This document shows positions 26,705 through 35,977 of a stretch of 64,000 nucleotides of DNA, piece after piece. Both the position numbers and the translations under genes were made by a program. Positions within the stretch are counted from its first letter, which is position 1, and each line of letters begins with the position of its first letter. This DNA is from Komagataella phaffii GS115 (taxonomy: Eukaryota > Ascomycota > Pichiomycetes > Pichiales > Pichiaceae): NCBI RefSeq assembly GCF_000027005.1, contig NC_012963.1:1116001-1180000 (forward strand), given 5' to 3'. Below the pieces are notes generated by a model. That model searched no databases. It had not been told where the DNA came from and saw nothing but the letters and a program-made list of their open reading frames with translations.

Positions 26705-28609
26705 TCATTCAGCAGCCTCAGAGAACTTTTCAGCGATCGAGGACAACAGCTTTTCGAACTCAGCCTTTCCCTCTTCTTCACCTCTTGAAGGCTCAAAAAA
26801 CTTACAAGATGAGACAGCATGCTTGACGTCACTGGTTCTTTCGCTAAGTTTGGACCATTGAGCTCCATTAGCAACAGACTTTTGAGCTTCGTCGTAGTAA
26901 GCGACGAAGGCTCTCATCATGTAGAATGTCTTCCAGATAGGGCAGAAAGCGTCGTATGTGGAGTAACCGTTCTGTTGTAAGAAGTCCTCCTTGATTAAAT
27001 TGGCGACATCTAACGTGATCTTATCACCATCTGAAAGAGCAGACTTACCAACCAATTGGACAACCTGCTCTAACTCCTCAGCATTGGACAGGATCTCTCT
27101 GATTTTATCTCTCAGACCTGGGAACTCAGGGTAGCTTCCATCGTAGTATTTATTTAAAACGTTGGTGTACTTGGAGTAAGAAACGGAGGTGTTGATACTG
27201 GGGAAATGCTTTCTTTGTGCCAATTTCTTATCCAAACCCCAGAATACTTGAGTGATACCTAGGGTGGCTGTGGTAACAGGGTCAGAGAAATCACCACCAG
27301 CAGGTGACACAGCTGCGACGATGGAAACAGATCCAACTCTTTCTGGAGATCCAAGAGCCACTGCTTTACCGGCTCTTTCGTAGAAGGAGGCTAATTTAGC
27401 ACCTAAGTAGGCTGGGAAACCTTGATCAGCAGGCATTTCTCCTAGACGTCCCGAGATTTCTCTAAGAGCTTCAGCCCATCTAGAAGAGGAATCAGCAATC
27501 ATGGAAACGTTCTTACCTTGATCTCTAAAGTACTCGGCTACAGTGATACCAGTATAGATAGAAGCCTCTCTGGCAGCGACAGGCATGTTGGAAGTGTTAG
27601 CAACCAATGTAGTACGCTTCATAATAGGTTCTTTCTTACCAGAAATCTCAGTGAATAACTCTGGGAACTCCATCAAAACTTCAGCCATCTCATTACCTCT
27701 TTCACCACAACCAGTGTAGATAATAACGTCAGAATTGGAGTATTTGGACAGCGATTGGGAAATGACAGTCTTACCACAACCGAAAGCACCTGGAATACAA
27801 GTCGTACCACCCTGAACACAAGGGAAAAGAGCATCCAAAACTCTCTGACCTGTCAACAAGGGATAATCGGAATTCAGCTTTTCGGCAACAGGTCTAGGTA
27901 CACGGACAGGCCACTTGTGCATCATAGAATACGAGTAAGTCTTTCCTTCAAACTCGACATCCAAAATCTTGTCATCTACATGATAGGAACCTGCTTCGGC
28001 AATGCTGGTAATGGTACCTCTTGCTCTTGGGGGTAACAAGATCTTGTGATCGGAAAGCAATGAGTTTTCAAAGATGGAACCAAAAATGTCACCACCAGAG
28101 ATATGATCACCGACTTGCAATTTACCTGGGTTGAAATCAAAACTAACCTCTCTTGACAAAGCAGGAGTATCAATACCTCTTGGAATATAGATAGATTCTG
28201 AAAGTTCTTGAATAGTTTTCAAGGGACGTTGAATACCATCGTAGATAGTTTCCATCAGACCAGGTCCCAGCTCTACAGATAAAGGTTGACCAGTTCTTAA
28301 TACCGGGTCACCAACGGTAACACCAGCTGTCTCTTCGTAAACTTGGATGGTTGCTTTGTCTCCATCAATTCTGATGACCTCTCCGACCAAGTTAGCATGA
28401 CTGACCTTAACCAATTCATGCATTACACAACCAATCATATTTTCAGCCACGACGACGGGACCGGAGACAGCAAAAACTTGACCATAGTCTGATTCACGGG
28501 AATCCAAACTGAGTTTATGGAGCACTTTGCGTGCATTTTCAATTGCACCAGCCTAATTTGGTGTTAATAGCTAGAATGACTACAGGATTGAAGTATTTCA
28601 ACATACCAT
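26705..28609 (-). CDS. VMA1: V-type ATPase catalytic subunit A, spliced, no intein
   Basis: Exon 1 is the start codon only (28607-28609); exon 2 runs 28552-26705. Joining gives [21 protein letters not shown], matching the Vma1 N-terminus, whereas the open frame alone would begin at a GTG inside it. 616 residues (617 in mature S. cerevisiae Vma1). The P-loop GAFGCGKT is near residues 256-263, and [20 protein letters not shown] and [18 protein letters not shown] are strictly conserved. The V1 sector subunit hydrolyses ATP to drive proton pumping into the vacuole. The S. cerevisiae intein site ([12 protein letters not shown]) is uninterrupted here ([12 protein letters not shown]). Its orientation is inverted relative to RPL41 and MRX19 compared with S. 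cerevisiae. Confidence 0.97.
28553..28606 (-). other. VMA1 intron (54 nt)
   Basis: Minus strand: donor GTATGT right after ATG, branch-like TATTAAC, acceptor TAG. Splicing restores the conserved AGAIENAR N-terminus. Confidence 0.9.
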
Positions 28610-29273
28610 TTTAAATCTAGTAAAAAACGAGTTTACCTAAATGCAATTCTCAATTACTCAATAATACAACAGAGAAAAGTTGTAGCAAACAGAACCGGTG
28701 ATGAATGGAAGGAACTGTAGAAAACTGTATTAACAGGGTGAGTTTGGTAGAGATAATGGTTGAATGCTACAGCAGCGAAGCAGCCAAAGGGTTACCCGGG
28801 GAGATTACATAAGCTATTTAGAAAAAGCGATCTCAACGGCAGATGAGTTGAAATGATGAAGGAAAGCAGATATTCATCCAAGAGTGACCAAAGCTTCCAG
28901 GGACTGACTGATTCACTGCTTCTAGTGCTACAGGTTTTCGTACATCAGCCTCTGGTAGTCTTGCATACGTACCAAGACTCATCCTCCGTTGGCAAAAACT
29001 CTTCTCTATGTGGTCACACGCTCACCAGGTGATGAGATGTAGAATGCAAATTCTGCTACAGTCAGTTAACGGACATGTTTATATATATTCAGTATAAAAC
29101 GGTAAGTAATGATCCATACAATTGAAACGTATGTGGATATAATCAAATTCCTAAAACTTTCTCACAATAGCAACTCTTTAAAACAAAATTAGGTTTCACC
29201 AAAAAGATGGAAGTAAAAAAACTATCACAAAACAGCTATAGATCCACAGACGTTAGCATCAATTGTTGTCCGC
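28610..29273. other. Intergenic 0.66 kb, VMA1 promoter and RPL41 3' region
   Basis: No gene, RNA or repeat recognised. Confidence 0.45.
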
Positions 29274-29351
29274 TTATTTGGATCTAGCTCTAACCTTCCG
29301 TCTCTTTCTCTTAAGTCTTCTGACTCTCTTCTTTCTCCATTTAGCTCTCAT
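29274..29351 (-). CDS. RPL41: 60S ribosomal protein L41 (eL41), 25 residues
   Basis: The 26-codon frame encodes MRAKWRKKRVRRLKRKRR followed by KVRARSK and stop, the almost invariant eukaryotic L41 peptide, with 17 Arg/Lys in 25 residues. It forms a single helix bridging the two ribosomal subunits. It is too short for ordinary gene finders. Position agrees with S. cerevisiae RPL41A (YDL184C, beside MRX19 YDL183C) and RPL41B (YDL133C-A, beside SRF1 YDL133W). The upstream side contains TCATGTGAT at 29438-29446, also found upstream of RPL35. Confidence 0.96.
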   Translation of the reverse strand: MRAKWRKKRVRRLKRKRRKVRARSK

Positions 29352-29530
29352 GATGAATGATGAATGGGATAGATAGGAGGAAAAGAAAAATGGGCGACGA
29401 TTATTTCAATTTAAGCGCGAGGTGGAGACATAGAGAATCATGTGATAAGGTCTAGGGCTCAGGGGCCCAACTTCTTTTTGCTGAAGGCTTTGAAGATGGA
29501 TTGCGCGAAGGTAGGCTAGGATCCTGACAT

Positions 29531-29560
29531 TATGATATAATATGATATAATATGATAATA
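29531..29560. repeat. Short tandem repeat, unit TATGATATAA
   Basis: Two perfect ten-base units and a partial third (TATGATAATA), in the AT-rich spacer between the MRX19 3' end and the RPL41 promoter. Confidence 0.8.
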
Positions 29561-29598
29561 TAGTTATATGCACTTATAAATATAAAGAGGAGTATATA

Positions 29599-30510
29599 TT
29601 ATGTTTCTCTATCAGATTCCTTTTGTTTTGCTAGCATAGACTTTTCCTGTTTTAATGCCATTTTCAATGGAGAGATTAGCTCTGGCAGCTCCAATTCTTT
29701 TGTGAGAGTTTCAATTGCCTCTTCTGAAAGCAAGACTAACTCTGCGGCTTCGGCATCTTCGTTGTCAATATTTTCAAGATAACTTTCAATGTTCTTTTGG
29801 ATCTGTTGATCTTTTGTAGCACGGTACCATTTCAACATGTTGTGAACGGGGACGTATTTGAGGTGAAATCCATCATTCTGCTCTCCAAGCAGGAGGTCCA
29901 AATGTTTAGCACCTGAGTATGCTTTGAAATGGCAGTATGCCCTATAAGCAAGATAGAATCCGGGTATATTTGGGACCACAGGCACTAAGGCTAAAGGCAA
30001 CGTAAATGGAAGTACTACCAATGAAGTCACCATCATCTTGAAGTGATACTTGTTTCCCATTGTAGCATGATTGACAAGTTGGTTATGCAATCGGGTAGTG
30101 TTAGTGATTTGCTCTGGGTAAAAGAGAGGAATCATTTTCCCAATAGCAGCATCATCATACTCAGACTGTTTCTCTGCTTTGAACTGATCTTCAAATTCTT
30201 TCGCAATTGTCCTTCTGGCGGGTATAGATCTTAGAGAGCCTTCGTCCCAAGGAATCCGATCTAGTAATTTGTGTGCATACAAAACGATCTTTTTATTCAC
30301 TTTCAAATCACTTGTCTCCAGCTTCATCCATGTCCGGGACGCCCATCCAACAACTCGGTCTTCCAACGATGCTTTTTGACCACTTCCGGAATGAGTGTGC
30401 TTATAATAGATGTAGGATTTCCTACTTGTAATCGGAATGGATAACAACTGGGCTGGAATATTTTGCAGCCTAGCACTTGATATGATCGCAGAAGACGGCC
30501 TGACACTCAT
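29599..30510 (-). CDS. MRX19: Mitochondrial K+/H+ exchange-related protein (Mrx19-like)
   Basis: 303 residues. A Ser/Arg-rich N-terminus of about 35 residues looks like a mitochondrial presequence. The central hydrophobic stretch (MMVTSLVVLPFTLPLALVPV then VPNIPGFYLAYRAYCHFKAY) and the GAKHLDLLL motif fit the family thought to take part in mitochondrial potassium-proton exchange (S. cerevisiae YDL183C, 320 residues). The C-terminus is acidic-helical. Next to RPL41 as in S. cerevisiae. The biochemical role of the family is incompletely defined, so this is a family call. Confidence 0.85.
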   Translation of the reverse strand: MSVRPSSAIISSARLQNIPAQLLSIPITSRKSYIYYKHTHSGSGQKASLEDRVVGWASRTWMKLETSDLKVNKKIVLYAHKLLDRIPWDEGSLRSIPARRTIAKEFEDQFKAEKQSEYDDAAIGKMIPLFYPEQITNTTRLHNQLVNHATMGNKYHFKMMVTSLVVLPFTLPLALVPVVPNIPGFYLAYRAYCHFKAYSGAKHLDLLLGEQNDGFHLKYVPVHNMLKWYRATKDQQIQKNIESYLENIDNEDAEAAELVLLSEEAIETLTKELELPELISPLKMALKQEKSMLAKQKESDRET

Positions 30511-30754
30511 GTAGTCTGATTGGGTCTATACTGAAAGAGTGTTATGAAGGTTGCGCTCAGTTAAAGTCCTTGCTGGTATGGGGAAGCTCTTTCAATCTCT
30601 CCACGCACTGGCGCATGAATATGTTGGTAGTTTCGCGTAATTGCTACTTAAGAATTGCTGACATAAGAGTTCGTGCCTCGTCTCATCTCACCGGTATCTG
30701 CTCTTCCTAACAGCAACATTTCTCCAACACAAAGCCGCAGACAAGTACGGAGAA

Positions 30755-31801
30755 ATGTCCAATAATAAGACACAGAGTCACAAGAGAGACTCTGCTGCCT
30801 TGCCCAGTAGCAAGAGGAATAACTCCAATTGCTCCTCGTTGGAAGCTCCAGACCCATTTGGAGAATCACAAAACAATTACAACCATAATGTTCAACCATT
30901 CCCTCCCTATGTGCTGGATCGCATAGCCAAAGCTTATCATGGTAAAAATGAACTGAACGAACAAAATTCTGATCCATTCGTGTCTACACTATACGATGAT
31001 TGGTGCCAATTTCTAGAAACAATAGAAGCTCGTCAAGCTTATCCATCCGAGCTGCTGACCAAAGACAATTCCACGGACTCTAATAGCGAACTTGAGAAAG
31101 AATGGGGAGGACATGAGAGACTGAGAAGAGAACTAGGTGAAGAAGGTAAGATGGAAAAGGCTAAAGGAAGAATGTCACTTTTAGCGTTCTTTTTTGGAAA
31201 AGGTGATTCTTCAAAGGAAAAGGCCAAAGTTCGATCTAGATACTGGATGACTTATGAAAGGAGAGAGTCTTGGAAGATAACATTTGAAAGGATAATATTC
31301 AGCAATCCTTATATACCTTTGTCATTTCGTCTGATTACCATGATCTTTACCATCATTTCTCTTGCAATAGCCTGCCATATTATGGTTTTATCGAAAAGAA
31401 AATACTTTAACGATGAATCAATTGATCAACAGCCTAGTACCATCATGGCCGTTGTGGTTCAATCGTGTGCATTAGTTTATCTGTCATATATTGCGTGGGA
31501 TGAGTTTCATGGCCAACCGTTAGGATTAAGAGACCCAGTGGCCAAAATGTCATTGATCTTATTTGATTTGTTGTTTATCATATTCTGTGCAGCGGATCTT
31601 TCACTCACTTTTAATACCCTTTACGATACGCGATGGGTTTGTCAAGCTGACGTTACGTTAAGTTACGACAACGTCGTTGCTCCACTATGTGATAGACAAC
31701 AGGGTCTCGCTGGTTTTTTGTTCATTACATTGATTACATGGGTGATTACGTTTGCAATAAGTCTGTTCAGAGTTGTGGCAAGGGTATCACCTTCTGCATG
31801 A
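30755..31801 (+). CDS. SRF1: Srf1-like membrane regulator of phospholipase D
   Basis: 348 residues. A polar N-terminal half with an EKEWGGHERLRRELGEEGK block is followed by four hydrophobic segments near residues 190-212, 229-250, 262-286 and 316-340, with YDTRWVCQADVTLSYD and LCDRQQGLAGFLF in the last loop. The topology and position match S. cerevisiae Srf1 (YDL133W), an integral membrane activator of the phospholipase D Spo14, which lies between RPL41B and CDC53 exactly as here. The family is divergent, so the function is inferred largely from position and topology. Confidence 0.75.
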   Translation: MSNNKTQSHKRDSAALPSSKRNNSNCSSLEAPDPFGESQNNYNHNVQPFPPYVLDRIAKAYHGKNELNEQNSDPFVSTLYDDWCQFLETIEARQAYPSELLTKDNSTDSNSELEKEWGGHERLRRELGEEGKMEKAKGRMSLLAFFFGKGDSSKEKAKVRSRYWMTYERRESWKITFERIIFSNPYIPLSFRLITMIFTIISLAIACHIMVLSKRKYFNDESIDQQPSTIMAVVVQSCALVYLSYIAWDEFHGQPLGLRDPVAKMSLILFDLLFIIFCAADLSLTFNTLYDTRWVCQADVTLSYDNVVAPLCDRQQGLAGFLFITLITWVITFAISLFRVVARVSPSA

Positions 31802-31981
31802 TTGGATCACAAAGTTAAAATTTGGACTTTTTCATAGACCCCTATATAGCTCTGTAAATACGATTTTCAATCTCCCTTGCAAGTATTTCATGCATCTCCG
31901 CGAGGTTCTCTCCAGATCCAGCTCGGCCCCCCCTTAATTCCCTAATCCCTCGTGTGCCACCCAACTTTGATCTTTGGCAAT

Positions 31982-32053
31982 ATGAACCCTCTCCATTACA
32001 TACAAACTCGCTCGTTACTCTTGACCGTCTTCGTCGCTCTTGTTAATGGCTGA
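31982..32053 (+). promoter_or_regulatory. Candidate 23-codon uORF overlapping the CDC53 start
   Basis: ATG at 31982 opens a frame MNPLHYIQTRSLLLTVFVAL... ending at TGA 32051-32053, past the CDC53 ATG at 32046 and in another frame. If the transcript begins upstream of 31982, scanning ribosomes would meet it first. The transcription start is unknown. Confidence 0.4.
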
Positions 32054-34388
32054 GAAACTACCCAAATCTGATGATCTAAAAGCTACATGGTCTTTTGTAG
32101 AACCTGGACTCCAATTGATTCTTGGAAGCGACTCAGTGGCCACGGTTACTCCCAAAATGTACATGAATGTCTACACTGCAATCTACAACTATTGCATCAA
32201 CAAGTCCAGGACCCCAACGCAGGATTCGTCTTACGGATCGGGCTCTAACTCTACTACGAATGCGTCTCTCGTGGGAGGAGAAATCTATCTTAAATTACAG
32301 CAATACTTGATCGAATACATTCAACAGTTAGAAAAGAAACCAGAGGAATCTTTTCTCCAATTTTATGTCCGTCGATGGGTCCGTTTTACAATCGGTGCTG
32401 GATATTTAAATAATGTTTTTGATTACATGAACAGATACTGGGTTAAAAAGGAGAGAAGTAATGGAAGAAGAGATATTTATGATGTGAATACCTTGTGTCT
32501 CTTAACCTGGAGAGACTTTATGTTTCGGCCTAATTTGGAGATATTGCTAGAAGAAATCTTGACACAGGTCGAATTGCAAAGGTTGCATAAAATTGAACTA
32601 AATATGGAAATTTCATTTGCCATCAAATCATTTGTCTCTTTGGGATTTGACATCAACGATCTTAAGAAGCAAAATTTAAGCGTTTACATAACTGATTTTG
32701 AGAAAGCTTACTTAGATGCAACTCTAAAGTTTTACACAGAAGAATCCGATGAATTCTTGGAGACTAATGGTGTTGTGGAATATATGAAAAAGGTCGATAC
32801 GAGACTGGCAGAGGAAAACTCAAGAGCTAACATTATTCTCATCGAACACACCAAAAGACCGCTTGCTGATGTTTTAAACAACGCTTTGATCGAGAGACAT
32901 GTTGAAGTGATGTATGAGGAATTCAATAATCTTCTTGATCAAAAGCAAACTGAAGATATATACCGGATGTATTCCTTGTTGCAACGAGTACCCCCTACGC
33001 TGGAGCCTTTACTAATCAAATTTGAAGCATATGTTAAACAGCAAGGTCTCAAGGCCGTTGCTGAACTCAAACAGTCGCAAGCAGCTGCAGAATCCATGGG
33101 AGCTGCATCAAAAAAATATCAAGCACTTTTACCAAAACTATACATCAAAACTCTACTCCAAGTGTATGAAAGATTCAATGAGGTAGTTTACATGGCATTT
33201 GGGAATAACCCGTTGTTTGTAAAATCACTGGACAATGCGTGCAGAGATTATATCAACAATAACTCTATCGCTATGCCCGGAATTGATAATAATGGCCCCA
33301 CAGTATTCAAAGGAAACTCGAAGACACCAGAGTTGTTGGCCAGATATGGTGATACCTTATTGAAGAAAAAGGCTAAAGATTCAGATGCTACCGCTGATAT
33401 GTCAGCTGATGAATTAATGAATATTTTCAAGTTTATAGCCGATAAAGATGCATTTGAAACTCATTACAGACGCTTACTGGCCAGAAGACTGATCAACGGC
33501 AACATGGTTTCGGAAGAAGAGGAAGAATCGATCATTCAAAAGTTGAAAGAATTTAATTCTCTAGAGTATACTACAAAGATGTCGAATATGTTCGCCGACA
33601 TGAAAGCTTCCAAGGACTTGCGATACTGGTTCAAGGAACAAGAAGAATCAGATAATACAGATCTGAATATTTTTGTGCTTAGTCAAACAGCATGGCCTTT
33701 CCCTCAATTCAAGCAACCGTTCACCCTACCAGATGAGCTATTAGGTACAAAAGAACAGTTTGAAAAGCTTTATTCTGAAAAGCACTCCGGTAGACGACTG
33801 AAATGGCTCTGGAACCTTTGTCGTGGAGAAATGAAGGCCAACCTAGCCAGGCCTGGTAAACCGCCATTTATTTTAACTGTTAACTTGTTCCAAATGAGTA
33901 TATTACTTCCATTCAACAAACGTGAAACATACAGCTTTGAGGAACTTCATGAAATAACCAATTTGACTCCAGAGCACTTAGAAAGCTGCATTACTCCTTT
34001 GGTGAAATACAAACTTCTCATTCAGTCTCCAGAAGGCTCAGAGAACACAGGCAAGTCCAGTACCAAATTTACAGTTGTCAAGGAATATAAGTCCAAGAAA
34101 ATGAAAGTTAATTTTATGCAAGGAGTGAAGCTTGATCAAAAGCACGATCATGACGATGCTCAAAAAGAAATCGAAGATGATAGAAGAAGTTTCCTTCAAG
34201 CCTGTATTGTTCGTATCATGAAAGCACGTAAAGTACTCAAGCATTCTGCGCTGATCAACGAGGTGGTCCAACAATCACACGCCAGATTCCAGCCTAGTGT
34301 TGGAGATATCAAAAAGGCTATTGATCTTTTAATTGAGAAGGAATATTTGAACCGCGTAGACGGTGACAGTTACGAGTATCTAGCATAG
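32046..34388 (+). CDS. CDC53: Cullin, scaffold of SCF ubiquitin ligases
   Basis: 780 residues from ATG 32046; the open frame begins two codons earlier at TTG. N-terminal cullin repeats bind Skp1/F-box proteins. The cullin homology region includes DKDAFETHYRRLLARRLING and YTTKMSNMFADMKASKDL. The C-terminal winged-helix domain contains the neddylation motif IVRIMKARK with the Rub1-acceptor Lys at about residue 726, and the family ending YLNRVDGDSYEYLA. SCF complexes ubiquitylate phosphorylated cell-cycle and metabolic regulators. Its position between SRF1 and LYS20/21 equals YDL133W-YDL132W-YDL131W. Confidence 0.97.
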   Translation: MAEKLPKSDDLKATWSFVEPGLQLILGSDSVATVTPKMYMNVYTAIYNYCINKSRTPTQDSSYGSGSNSTTNASLVGGEIYLKLQQYLIEYIQQLEKKPEESFLQFYVRRWVRFTIGAGYLNNVFDYMNRYWVKKERSNGRRDIYDVNTLCLLTWRDFMFRPNLEILLEEILTQVELQRLHKIELNMEISFAIKSFVSLGFDINDLKKQNLSVYITDFEKAYLDATLKFYTEESDEFLETNGVVEYMKKVDTRLAEENSRANIILIEHTKRPLADVLNNALIERHVEVMYEEFNNLLDQKQTEDIYRMYSLLQRVPPTLEPLLIKFEAYVKQQGLKAVAELKQSQAAAESMGAASKKYQALLPKLYIKTLLQVYERFNEVVYMAFGNNPLFVKSLDNACRDYINNNSIAMPGIDNNGPTVFKGNSKTPELLARYGDTLLKKKAKDSDATADMSADELMNIFKFIADKDAFETHYRRLLARRLINGNMVSEEEEESIIQKLKEFNSLEYTTKMSNMFADMKASKDLRYWFKEQEESDNTDLNIFVLSQTAWPFPQFKQPFTLPDELLGTKEQFEKLYSEKHSGRRLKWLWNLCRGEMKANLARPGKPPFILTVNLFQMSILLPFNKRETYSFEELHEITNLTPEHLESCITPLVKYKLLIQSPEGSENTGKSSTKFTVVKEYKSKKMKVNFMQGVKLDQKHDHDDAQKEIEDDRRSFLQACIVRIMKARKVLKHSALINEVVQQSHARFQPSVGDIKKAIDLLIEKEYLNRVDGDSYEYLA

Positions 34389-34529
34389 TTAGGTGAACAG
34401 GTGAAATAGATTCTAGCCGCGCTTATCAATTTAAAATGGAAAAAGAAAAAAAAACGAAAAAAAGAAACGGCCAGTATATCGAGGGGAAAATTGAATAAAA
34501 CCAATCTTCTGTCGTCAAAGTAATCCAAT

Positions 34530-35910
34530 ATGACTCCAGAACCAGGTAAGTAGTGAGGAGCAAACGAAGGCTACAGTTTGTTTTGAAAGGACTGATGATA
34601 TTCTAACACTGTTTGTAGAAGGCTATAAAAAAGTTAGTGAGGAGAACCCTAAGCACATTCAGGCTAACCCATACGGGCCTAACCCTTCTGATTACTTAAG
34701 TAATGTCTCCAACTTCCAGTTGATTGAGTCTACCTTAAGAGAAGGTGAGCAATTCGCCAACTCATTTTTTACCACTGAGAAAAAGCTCGAGATTGCCAAG
34801 GCCTTAGATGATTTTGGAGTCGACTATATTGAACTGACATCCCCTGTAGCATCTGAGCAGTCTAGAGCTGACTGTGAGGCCATTTGTAAATTGGGCTTGA
34901 AGGCCAAGATCTTGACTCATATTAGATGTCACATGGATGACGCCAAAGTTGCAGTTGAAACTGGTGTGGATGGTGTTGACGTTGTCATTGGTACTTCTCA
35001 GTTTTTGAGACAATACAGTCATGGTAAAGACATGTCGTACATTACCAACCAGGCAATTGAGGTTATTGAGTTTGTCAAGTCTAAGGGAATAGAAATTAGA
35101 TTTTCCTCTGAGGACTCCTTCAGAAGTGATCTGGTTGATCTGTTGAACATTTACAGAACCGTTGACAAGATCGGTGTTAACAGAGTCGGTATTGCCGACA
35201 CTGTTGGCTGTGCTAACCCAAGACAAGTTTACGAATTGGTGCGTACTTTGAAAACTGTTGTACATTGTGATATTGAATGTCATTTTCACAATGATACTGG
35301 TTGCTCCATCGCCAATGCCTATACCGCTTTGGAGGGTGGTGCTCGTTTAATTGATGTCTCTGTTTTGGGTATCGGTGAAAGAAATGGTATCACCCCTCTT
35401 GGTGGTTTGATGGCCAGAATGATTGCTGCTGACAGAGAGTATGTGTTGTCCAAGTACAAATTACACAAGCTAAGAGACTTGGAAACCTTGGTTGCTGACG
35501 CCGTTCAAGTGAATATTCCTTTCAACAACCCTATTACTGGTTTCTGTGCCTTCACTCACAAAGCTGGTATTCATGCGAAGGCTATTTTAGCCAACCCATC
35601 TACGTACGAGATTTTGAAACCATCTGACTTCGGTTTGACTAGGTATATTCATTTTGCCAACAGATTAACTGGCTGGAATGCTATCAAATCTCGTGTCGAC
35701 CAGTTGAACTTGCATTTGACTGACACTCAATGCAAGGAAGTTACCGCTAAGATTAAGAGACTGGGAGATATTCGACCTTTAAACATTGATGACGTTGATT
35801 CCATTATCAAGGACTTTCATGCCGATGTAACAACCCCAGCCCTCAGACCAGCAGAAGGTGGTGATGTTGAAGAGGCCCACTTGGATGCCATTAAAAAGAG
35901 AAAACTCTAA
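34530..35910 (+). CDS. LYS21: Homocitrate synthase, spliced
   Basis: Exon 1 34530-34545, exon 2 34619-35910; the codon for residue 6 is split. The product has 435 residues beginning [18 protein letters not shown]. It catalyses acetyl-CoA plus 2-oxoglutarate to homocitrate, the committed step of the aminoadipate route to lysine. Hallmarks: [14 protein letters not shown] (catalytic and metal region), [54 protein letters not shown] (metal-binding HxH-like), and [14 protein letters not shown]. cerevisiae has two copies, LYS20 (YDL182W) and LYS21 (YDL131W); this is the single syntenic counterpart of both. The Lys/Arg-rich end KKRKL could act in nuclear localisation, known for the yeast enzymes. 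Confidence 0.96.
34546..34618 (+). other. Homocitrate synthase intron (73 nt)
   Basis: Donor GTAAGT at 34546, branch TTCTAAC, acceptor TAG at 34616-34618. It joins an initiator exon to the conserved N-terminal region. Confidence 0.9.
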
Positions 35911-35977
35911 AATTTAAAGTACCGAATTATTTATTGCATCAAACGACTTTGAATAAATGCATGACTTATTTATATTA

